Origin: Meconema thalassinum
Lineage: Eukaryota > Arthropoda > Insecta > Orthoptera > Tettigoniidae
DNA: 64,000 nt
Direction of reading: 5' to 3'
Assembly: GCA_946902985.2 (NCBI GenBank)
Contig: CAMPQE020000054.1
Coordinates: forward strand, 310,001-374,000
A program made the position numbers and the translations under genes. The first letter of the stretch is position 1. The number at the start of each line of letters is the position of its first letter. The notes under the pieces were generated by a model. The model saw nothing but the letters and a program-made list of their open reading frames with translations, had not been told where the DNA came from and made no database searches. Shown here piece by piece: positions 55,501-64,000 of this stretch.

Positions 55501-57758
55501 AATCGCCAGCACATAGCTAGACATTGGGACATTGAGGCACAGTACAGCCTTTTACTATTACCTTACCGGGAATCGCCAGTACATAGCAAGACATTGGGAC
55601 ATTGAGGCACAGTACAGCCTTTTAGTATTACCTTACCGGGAATGGCCAGCACATAGCAAGACATTGGGACATTGAGGCACAGTGCAGCCTTTTACTATCA
55701 CCTTACCGGGAATCGCCAGCACATAGCAAGATATTGGGACATTGAGGCTCAATACAGCCTTTTACTATTACCTTACCGGGAATCGCCAGTACATTGCAAG
55801 ACATTGGGACATTGAGGCACAGCACAGCCTTTTATTATTACCTTACCGGGAATCGCCAGCACATAGCAAGACATTGGGACATTGAGGCACAGTACAGCCT
55901 TTTAGTATTACCTTACCGGGAATCGCCAGCACATAGCAAGACATTGGGACATTGAGGCACAGTACAGCCTTTTACTATCACCTTACCGGGAATCGCCAGC
56001 ATATAGCAAGACATTGGGACATTGAGGCACAGTACAGCCTTTTAGTATTACCTTACCGGGAATGGCCAGCACATAGCAAGACATTGGGACATTGAGGCAC
56101 AGTGCAGCCTTTTACTATCACCTTACCGGGAATCGCCAGCACATAGCAAGACATTGGGACATTGAGGCACAGTACAGCCTTTTACTATTACCTTACCGGG
56201 AATCGCCAGCACATAGCAAGACATTGGGACATTGAGGCACAGTACAGCCTTTTATTATTACCTTACCGGGAATTGCCAGTACATAGCAAGACATAGGGAC
56301 ATTGAGGCACAGTACAGCCTTTTATTATTACCTTACCGGGAATCGCCAGCACATAGCAAGACATTGGGACATTGAGGCACAGCACAGCCTTTTATTATTA
56401 CCTTACCGGGAATCGCCAGCACATAGCACGACATTGGGACATTGAGGCACAGTACAGCCTTTTACTATTACCTTACCGGGAATCGCCAGTACATAGCAAG
56501 ACATTGGGTCATTGAGGCACAGTACAGCCTTTTATTATTACCTTACTGGGAATCGCCAGCACATAGCAAGACATAAGGAAATTGAGGCACAGTACAGGCT
56601 TTTACTATTACCTTACCGGGAATCGCCAGCACATAGCAAGACATTGGGACATTGAGGCACAGTACAGCCTTTTATTATTACCTTACCGGGAATCGCCTGC
56701 ACATAGCAAGACATTGGGACATTGAGGCACAGTACAGCCTTTTACTATTACCTTACCGGGAATCGCCAGCACATAGCAAGACATTGGGACATTGAGGTAC
56801 AGTACAGCCTTTTATTATAACCTTACCGGGAATCGCCAGCACATAGCAAGACATTGGGACATTGAGGCACAGCACAGCCTTTTATTATTACCTTACCGGG
56901 AATCGCCAGCACATAGCAAGACATTGGGACATTGAGGCACAGTACAGCCTTTTACTATTACCTTACCGGGAATCGCCAGTACATACCAAGACATTGGGTC
57001 ATTGAGGCACAGTACAGCCTTTTATTATTACCTTACCGGGAATCGCCAGCACATAGCAAGACATAAGGAAATTGAGGCACAGTACAGCCTTTTACTATTA
57101 CCTTACCGGGAATCGCCAGCACATAGCAAGACATTGGGACATTGAGGCACAGTACAGCCTTTTATTATTACCTTACCGGGAATCGCCTGCACATAGCAAG
57201 ACATTGGGACATTGAGGCACAGTACAGCCTTTTACTATTACCTTACCGGGAATCGCCAGCACATAGCAAGACATTGGGACATTGAGGCACAGTACCAGCC
57301 TTTTTCTATTACCTTACCGGGAATCGCCAGCACATAGCAAGACATTGGTACATTGAGGTACAGTACAGCCTTTTATTATAACCTTACCGGGAATCGCCAG
57401 CACATAGCAAGACATTGGGACATTGAGGCATAGTACAGCCTTTTAGTATTACCTTACCGGGAGTCGCTAGCACATAGCAAGACATTGGGACATTGAGGCA
57501 CAGTACAGCCTTTTATTATTACCTTACCGGGAATCGCCAGCACATAGCAAGACATTGGGACATTGAGGCACAGTACAGCCTTTTATTATTACCTTACCGG
57601 GAATCGCCAGCACATAGCAAGACATTGGGACATTGAGGCACAGTACAGACTTTTATTATTACCTTACCGGGAATCGCCAGCACATAGCAAGACATTGGGA
57701 CATTGAGGCACAGTACAGCCTTTTATTATTACCTTACCGGGAATCGCCAGCACATAGC
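52502..57758. repeat. 70-bp satellite array, about 75 units
   Basis: The unit starts AGCAAGACATTGGGACATTG and contains CTTACCGGGAATCGCCAGCA. The first 1.25 kb is highly uniform in length, with G/C and A/G alternates. Later units vary at ACTATTACC/AGTATTACC/ACTATCACC and some have 3-bp insertions or a 10-bp deletion. Blocks of several units are themselves duplicated, for example a 490-bp period near 56350-57330. Open frames inside are accidental. Confidence 0.97.
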
Positions 57759-58244
57759 CTGATAATATGTATCCCTTATTTGTGTGTAGACTTAGCGGAC
57801 GTTATGTTCTGTGTTATTTTCGTAAACATTTGGTGGCAAATTCTATGTGTTTACGCAGTGTTAGCAATTACAATTTGCTTGCGCTAAGCCTCCCAGATGA
57901 CGGATGGGCGGTGTTGCCAAACTTTATGACACGGCTTGAAAACTGTAGACGGCGATGAATTTAGGGTATTTCTCATGTGGAGAAAATCAGCACAGCTCCA
58001 ACCCACTAACGTACTGGTGAGGAAGACTTGAAAATGTGACTATAATCGGGATCGAACCCGCGTCTCTTGTGGCACGCTAGGTCCTTGCACGAATGTTGTT
58101 ATGATTGCATTAGTCTAAAATAAAACAAGTAACATCAATGATAACAATGTATTTAATTAACAACATTAAAACAAACACGTGCTGCTCTTCAGTCGGTCTA
58201 CACAATGGGAAGGATTATTCCCTAATGCACTTTGTATTCCTCGT

Positions 58245-58440
58245 GGTGTAGCGACTAGGGCCGGGTTCGATTCCCACCTCAGGTATCTCGGAAATGGTTT
58301 CCCACTTTTACTCCTGGCGGATGGTTCCTAGCTTATGGCCACGGCTGCCCCCTTCCACATCCTCCCATGAATTGCATTACACACACTTATATAGCAGTCA
58401 CAATAACAAGGGTCTCAGACAAAAGCCACATACACTCAAG
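58245..58440 (+). repeat. SINE, right duplication copy
   Basis: Head GGGCCGGGTTCGATTCCCAC fused to the body TCTCGGAAATGGTTTCCCAC. The left copy has the head at 6580 and the body at 7060 separated by 450 bp, so this junction is either a deletion here or an insertion there. Confidence 0.6.
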
Positions 58441-59387
58441 AACACGGGGCTGAGTGACAAGAAGTCAAAGCCCCTCTAATGAAACTATAAGTCATTACTA
58501 GAATTTGCCTTTAAATTAAGTTTACTGTAACTTACATGGTGCAACGCCGTGTCGTTTACAGCTGAATTTCCTTTAGTTTTAGCCAGTTTATTTTGCAACA
58601 ATTGACATTCTTTTTACGAATCACGATAACTTTTTCTAAAGCTACTGAACTGAAGACTCGTTGTTGTCGAAACTTCTTTGTAATTCGTATTGTGTTTTGA
58701 TGACATGTTTTACAGCGGAGGTAATACTGAAGTGCCCAGTGCAGATTTTCAGTGACAGTCAATTCACAATTTTTAATTGTCTAAGATACAGAGTGTGGCT
58801 ATTTAACTAGGAACAGCATTATGACGACAATATACAAGTTACCCTCTTGTTAGTTGGAGTCGATAATGATTTTGTTTGAACTGCGTGGTTTGTAACATAA
58901 GAGGATCTTGGTAATTTGTGGATTCCGAATGACTGATTCCTGTATGCTATTAATGGCGATTAACAATACCTGTACACTAGACTACGTTCAATTTCGCGTG
59001 TCTAATTAAGCCTATTGATATAATTTTATCGTCGGTACTTTATTGTGTGACAAAACAATATGTAATCTACTCACCGCAAGTCAAGTTGGTGTGTAGCCTA
59101 CATAGGAATTAGGAGACCTAAGATTACTGGTAGTGTAAGATCTTTTGATTCCTTTGTGTTTAAGCAGCCACAATTACTTCTTCATTTTATCAATTCAATC
59201 GCAATGATAACAACTTATTCGACCAGCGTCATGGTCGTATTTGTTTTTGTGTTGACAAACATATAACCGCTCCTTATCACTGTGCACTTCCTCATCTGAT
59301 TTATTGTATATGAGAATGATTTGGCGTAGCCTACTGGTATAAGTAAGGTCATTAATTAATCCTTCAATGTTTTTTCTTGTGTTCTAG

Positions 59388-59469
59388 TTTCCTGAACACA
59401 ATGGAGGATCAACTATTTATTAAAAGTGAGCCAGACTGGTTGACTCATACAATTGACTTCTCTAACAAT
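59388..59469 (+). CDS. exon 1B (paralogue of exon 1A)
   Basis: Acceptor TTGTGTTCTAG ends at 59387. The ATG at 59401 opens 23 codons to the donor GTGAGT at 59470. Five of 23 residues differ from exon 1A, all as base substitutions with no indel. Splice sites and phase are unchanged. It keeps Phe-Ile-Lys-Ser-Glu-Pro. It is either an alternative first coding exon for the same gene or the start of a second, tandem gene whose other exons lie to the right of the window. Confidence 0.6.
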
Positions 59470-59654
59470 GTGAGTTGCATTTTGATTCGTATATGGTCTA
59501 ACATTGCATTCTTAGTGATGTGCATGACAAGTGAGGTTTAGGGACTTAATACACTACTTAATGGTAAATGGCACGCTAACGTTTAGTAACGTAACTTAGT
59601 ACTCATATTGTATCTGCATATTTTTGATTGGTTCATACTTGTGTTACTTCGCAG

Positions 59655-59753
59655 GAGACAACTGTCTTGTTGCCCTCGGATAACTTGAAAGACGAGGCTG
59701 CAGATATATTTGATGATGGAAGAATACCAGTTAAGGAGGAACATGAACTACAG
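59655..59753 (+). CDS. exon 2B (paralogue of exon 2A)
   Basis: Acceptor TTACTTCGCAG ends at 59654 and donor GTAATT starts at 59754. It has 33 codons in phase 0, with four replacements compared with exon 2A (Leu to Pro, Val to Asp, Glu to Gly, Ala to Pro) and no indel. It keeps the ending Val-Lys-Glu-Glu-His-Glu-Leu-Gln. The spacing to exon 1B is 185 nt, the same as in the left copy. No copy of exon 3 follows before 64000. Confidence 0.65.
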
Positions 59754-61100
59754 GTAATTATCGGTTCTTCGTTATTTCTCTCGTTATATGGTAGCACTGA
59801 ACGAAAGTAGAACAAGCGATAACATCCTCTATAGTTCATGAATTAGCCAAAATACCTTATCAAACGACGAGAAATAAATCAGGGCATGAAGTTTAAATAG
59901 CTCTTTCCTCCTCTGCTGTCTGTGACCCACCCAGCCATCCCAAATAGGATCACAACTTATACAAGCAAAATTCCAGCTGTGGCCGCCATTGCTCACATCA
60001 ATCATCATCAAAACAGTACTGCCAACCTTGCCCTAACGGTACTATATCGCACCAACACCTGACCATTCTAACCTTCGTTTCGTTCAATCCAATGGTTTTT
60101 GATAATGGTTACAGCCTAACGCGTCCCCATTTTTTCTTTTATTAACATCGATTTTATATCCCACTTTCCTTTATCAACAGTGATTTTGTATCCCACATGT
60201 TGGCAACAATTTTTGCGCCAGCGGTATGTGCCGCTAGAGTGCGCTTGTTGACAGTTGAAGGAGATGCAAGCGCTGTCGGAACATGGCAATAAATAACACA
60301 TGTTTACGTACTTTAGCACATATATGAGGTGCAGGAGTGACCAGGGTTCCTAATTTCAATACGTAATATCGCCCACAAGATGAAACAAGGACACAAGGTA
60401 TGTAAAAGTCACATTCATGTCTGATGCAAGTGTATAAGCCGCGTTCTACTTTCATCCAGAATTAATGAATATTCTTCACCACATTTTTATTCTTCATTTT
60501 CTTGAAAACGTGACCGCCACGGGACAAACACAAAATCAGACATTTAGGCAATTGTGCTAAGCAATTACAGGACTAATGGACTTTGCCTATGGTAGTTCAT
60601 TTGTCAACCCTTGATGTACAGGACCAGTTTGTAGAGTGCCATGTTCTTTAGAATTATTTTTATCAATTCTTGTTTTTGACAGCTAAAGTGCGTACAATAA
60701 CCTGAGTACCGACTTAACACGACAACATAAATAGGAAGCTGCTTGACACCCACATGACCTGAGTAGAGACCTTTATTGTTTCTGATTACGTGTTTCTGGA
60801 TCCACTTATCCGTTATTCTGCCTTTGATCACCCCTAGTTGAGCTCTCCCTCAATCCTGATCCCCAAATGTATAGGTACCGTAATCATCATTCTTCTCACC
60901 TTAATTGATAGTTCTCTTTAGTACCTGATAAATATCCCGAATTTCTTAAGTATTCAGACCTCTTCCTAACCTTCATGGTATAATGGTGTAACTGCTTAGC
61001 ACAACTGCCTGGAATATAAGGTATTCTGATATATTCCATTTGTCATAAAAAGTAACTAAAAGGGCGGTGATCATTAAGACACGTTTTCTCCCAACGTGAA
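59754..61100. other. right-copy flank, no exon recognised
   Basis: It includes duplicated blocks at 60730-60925 and 60955-61100. A local near-repeat of 32-bp period lies at 60141-60197. Nothing coding is supported. Confidence 0.4.
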
Positions 61101-61740
61101 TGGTTTTAGTTTGCTACGACGTGATTTAGAACCAGTGATATCACGAATAATTCTCTCCATGATGCACTGCTTTTCTACTTCTTTTAAAGTGTTAAATAAT
61201 TGCACTGCTTTGAATCTGATACTGATTTCTTCCCTATTGCACTTGTTAATATTTTTACACGACACAGCTGCCGCCTCCTCCTCGTCAACTATTATATGAT
61301 TTTATTACTGCAATCTGACCGCCATGGCCTTCAATTACGATGTTACACTGCACACAATTTTATAGAATATTATTTCTACTCTTTAGCTCTGATATTAAAC
61401 TTTGCAATTTGTAGCACGATTTCATACAGCACAACGATTGACTAGGCGGTGTACAGTTTGCAAGTGCTTCACTAATTCACCAAAAACTGAGTGAAATTTT
61501 CGACGCGTTACTAGCGTATTCTGCACTGGCGAATGAATGTTCTCCCCTGTATTATAAATTATTTCAATAAATGTTTACAGCTTTCAGTACCATGCGGTCC
61601 AATACACATTCTCCGCAATCACATTGGTTAGCGTTCGACAAGTATGTACAGTAATAAGTACGCGTTTCCGGCTTCTGCCCTCTGTGACCAGTCAGGTTGC
61701 TCCTTCACCATGTCCTACATTATTCCAAATATTTGTTACT

Positions 61741-61800
61741 GGCGCCGATAACCTAGATGTTAGGCCCCTTAAAGCAACAATTATCATCACCATTTTCATT
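61741..61800 (+). repeat. LINE/SINE 3' tail, right duplication copy
   Basis: GCGCCGATAACCTAGATGTT then AGGCCCCTTAAAGCAACAAT. Equivalent to 18222-18285. Confidence 0.65.
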
Positions 61801-62579
61801 ATTCCCATATAGATTAATGTTTAATATCATGCAGTAAATATCCAACTCAGTTTCTTGTGTTGTTTGTGTCATCTGTTATTTAAATATTTGTTTCCATCTC
61901 TTGAGTCTGATGAAGTTCACAGCTCACTCGATCCTTCCACAGCCCTCTCATGCATCTTTCTCCATGTAATACCTCTGCTCGCAATCTCTGCGCATAATTT
62001 GATGTTACGTGGTCTGACGTAGAATTCAGATATAGGCGCGCTTTATGATCAAGTGAACGGGGAGAATATATTTTGTGCGTATTGATCTGAGATACCTCTG
62101 AGCCAAAGGCCAAATCAACCCTCGTGATGATCTCAAGATTAACGGTCACGTTAAACTACAAGCTTTTTTCAACCCTCGTGAGATCCCTTCACAAGCAAAC
62201 ACACATGGATTTGAGCTGATCCCAGCACGAGACCGTTACTCTCAGGTTTTGGGGGAGGTGATGAAACTAGTCCAAGCACATGCTAATTAATAAAAAGAAG
62301 GTTCAAAATCTACTACAAATAACCACACATTTTAAGATAATAATTCGTGTCCTTGGGTGATTTATTCACCAAAGATCCCTAGTTTCGCCTGAGTTAAGGA
62401 TCTGGTGGTTTTCCACAAGTTAACAAGAAAATAAACACTCCTTGAAAATAAATTCCATCGTACATTACTGTCCGAATATCACCTCCAAAAGTCCCATATT
62501 CCGCAAAATCATAAAAATACAACTTAAGAAAAGGTACAAAAATAGTTTCAACACAAATACAAGAAATATAATTGTGATT

Positions 62580-62912
62580 TGAGGAATGGAACGAGTGCGT
62601 CGTGACGTATATGTCAGCAGGGTTCGATTCCCACATCAGATATCTCGGAAATGGTTTCCCACTTCTACTCCTGACGGATGCCAGGATTATTCCAAGCTTA
62701 AGGTCATGAATGCCCCCTTCCACTTCCCCCCCCCCCCCCATGAATTATCCTACATTACACACACTTATATAGCAATCACAATAACATAGGTTATCAGACA
62801 AAAGTCACTCAAGTACATGGGTCTAAATGACACGAATTAAAAGCCCCTTTATTGAAGCTATAAGTCTTTACTATATTTCGCCTTTAAATTAGGTTTGCCA
62901 TACATGGTACAA
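62580..62912 (+). repeat. third copy of the SINE-plus-flank block
   Basis: Matches 7000-7300 and 58256-58550, including sequence past the SINE body (TTTCGCCTTTAAATTAGGTTTG and ATGGTACAA). It stops where the LINE 5' monomers start. It is either the beginning of a third duplication unit or a SINE longer than I assume. Confidence 0.5.
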
Positions 62913-63096
62913 TGGTATTTTATATAGTGTGAGCACTAGCAAGTGTGCTGGCATAACCTACATTGTGAATAGTACAGTGTCATAACATGGAGCATCGCTA
63001 GGAAGTGTAGTGGTATCTTATACAGTGTGAGCACTAGCAAGTGTGCTGGCATAACCTACAGTGTGAATAGTACAGTTACATAACATGGAGCAACAA
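62913..63096 (+). repeat. LINE 5' monomers, 98 bp x about 1.9
   Basis: TGGTATTTTATATAGTGTGA at 62913 and TGGTATCTTATACAGTGTGA at 63011 begin two near-identical units sharing GAGCACTAGCAAGTGTGCTG. They abut the LINE body on the right. Confidence 0.8.
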
Positions 63097-63443
63097 ATTG
63101 ATACAGCGATATTACTGAGGACAGTAGTAACAGTTGATTGGGACACCCTCTCTCCAGAGGTTATAAATACGGAGAGCCCAGCTCAGTGTATGAGTGGAGA
63201 CCTCAACGGCATCTGCGGTGGTGAAGGAATCCTTCGGTACAGCAATGTTGGCGTAAGAGGCAACTCAGTGCTCGGGGTTAATAGAGTAAAAGATATTTGT
63301 CCATATTATGGACACTCGTAGCGTCTGTACTCCAGAGCGGCTAAAAAAAGGCGTCTGTTCTCCATGTTAGGAGCGGCCTAGTTCATACCTGGCAGTAGGT
63401 CATCCATTAAGGAGTGGCGACCCCATCTTAATAATAGCCTAAA

Positions 63444-64000
63444 ATGTATGCAAATATCGTTCAGCCTCGGAAAATGCTAGGGCGTCCCCTGCAGGCGACG
63501 CACAGTTCTTCAGATGCTGGGGGAGCTGTGGGAAATGGGCGACCTGCATCGCAATACATCCGAATAGGGACAGTCAACATCTTAGCCCTGACGGACAAGA
63601 CTGAGGAGCTAGTGGACTTCATGATAGAGAGGGATATAGCCATCCTCGGTCTCAGTGAAACGAAACGGAGAGGAAAAGGGGAAAGAATACTAAAGGATAT
63701 AGGCTGTTTTACAGTGGAGGACAGGAGGCAAAAAATGGAGTACGAATGATAATAAGAAAGGATGTCCTAGAGTACGTGGAGGAGATGTAGAAGATAAGTG
63801 ACGGGATGATCATAGGAAAGATACAGTTCCAGACAGGGACAAAAGATCTGGTTCAAGTATATGCTCCACAAACGGGGAATAAGGAAGAAACTTAGAAGAA
63901 TTCCTAGAAGAGGTGGATAAATACATAGAGGATAAGGAAATAATAGTAATAGGAGATTTGAATGCACAAGTGGGAAGAGACAGACAAGGAAGAGAGGAGA
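63444..64000 (+). pseudogene. LINE endonuclease N-terminal part
   Basis: The frame from 63444 reads Arg-Ile-Gly-Thr-Val-Asn-Ile (Asn at the usual catalytic place, but Val where Trp is usual), then Ile-Leu-Gly-Leu-Ser-Glu-Thr-Lys with the catalytic Glu. After a stop at 63747-63749, a shifted frame continues Val-Gln-Val-Tyr-Ala-Pro and Ile-Gly-Asp-Leu-Asn-Ala, with more stops between. The lesions show that this copy is inactive. The rest lies beyond the window. Confidence 0.8.

Larger units (their letters stand above)
51665..62252. repeat. segmental duplication, right copy (main part)
   Basis: Collinear with 4840-18652. Compared with the left copy it gains the satellite array and lacks the hAT-like element, the 9541 LINE fragment and the 7.1-kb element. 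Its start extends left to the H1/R1 locus at 47.5-50.0 kb. Confidence 0.85.
62913..64000 (+). mobile_element. LINE 5' end, continues past the window
   Basis: It contains the 5' monomers, a leader with an open stretch at 63085-63321 and the start of the endonuclease from about 63540. It may belong to the same family as 11584-13916 by the style of the endonuclease and RT, but the two copies do not overlap enough to prove it. Confidence 0.75.

Noticed and set aside
52502..57758. CRISPR-like array of regular repeats
   Set aside because: The units abut without unique spacers, the whole 70 bp repeats, and the context is a eukaryotic genome. It is a satellite.
54763..57887. Open reading frames within the satellite
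   Set aside because: They are accidental frames of a 70-bp unit that is not a multiple of three, with no start context or splice sites.

Overview
The window looks like a piece of a large, repeat-rich insect nuclear genome. The support is AT-rich non-coding DNA, GT-AG introns, insect-style histone H1 pseudogenes, and a dense mix of LINEs, tRNA-derived SINEs, Tc1, hAT-like, piggyBac-like, Helitron and BEL/Pao remnants. An orthopteroid (cricket, katydid or grasshopper relative) is my best guess from the repeat style, but that is inference. There is no bacterial-type operon or CRISPR array.

Host coding content is small. I see short plus-strand exons with good splice sites that read as the acidic N-terminal part of an insect C2H2 zinc-finger-type regulator. 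They are an ATG exon (8135-8216), a 99-nt exon (8402-8500), a 117-nt exon (19124-19240) and a 59-nt exon (35667-35725). The first two are present again as a diverged, still open pair at 59388-59469 and 59655-59753. No complete zinc-finger exon was found.

The layout is dominated by a collinear segmental duplication. The left copy runs from about 1 to 18.65 kb and the right copy from about 47.5 to 62.25 kb. Both begin with a degraded H1 gene and a shared 220-bp repeat, then carry the same non-coding blocks and the exon 1/2 pair. The copies differ by insertions, so each can serve as the empty site for the other. A 7.1-kb element with short terminal inverted repeats (10451-17586) and a LINE fragment (9541-10262) are only in the left copy. 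A 5.3-kb, 70-bp satellite array (52502-57758) is only in the right copy. A partial third match at 62.58-62.91 kb is cut by another LINE that runs off the window.

Between the copies lie a nearly complete two-ORF LINE on the minus strand (20702 to about 25069), a Tc1 element split by an RNase H-bearing LINE (26453-29164), a piggyBac-like relic (30795-32155), nested Helitrons with a LINE inside (32928-35155), and a BEL/Pao gag with a likely primer-binding site (36876-37981). From 38 to 47 kb I recognise almost nothing beyond tRNA-like SINE pieces. Non-host highlights are a hammerhead-ribozyme-like motif on the minus strand near 5945-6000, stop/start (TGATG) coupling of the two LINE ORFs, tandem 5' monomers on two LINEs, and unidentified coding-looking islands at 1557-1890 and 4330-4827.
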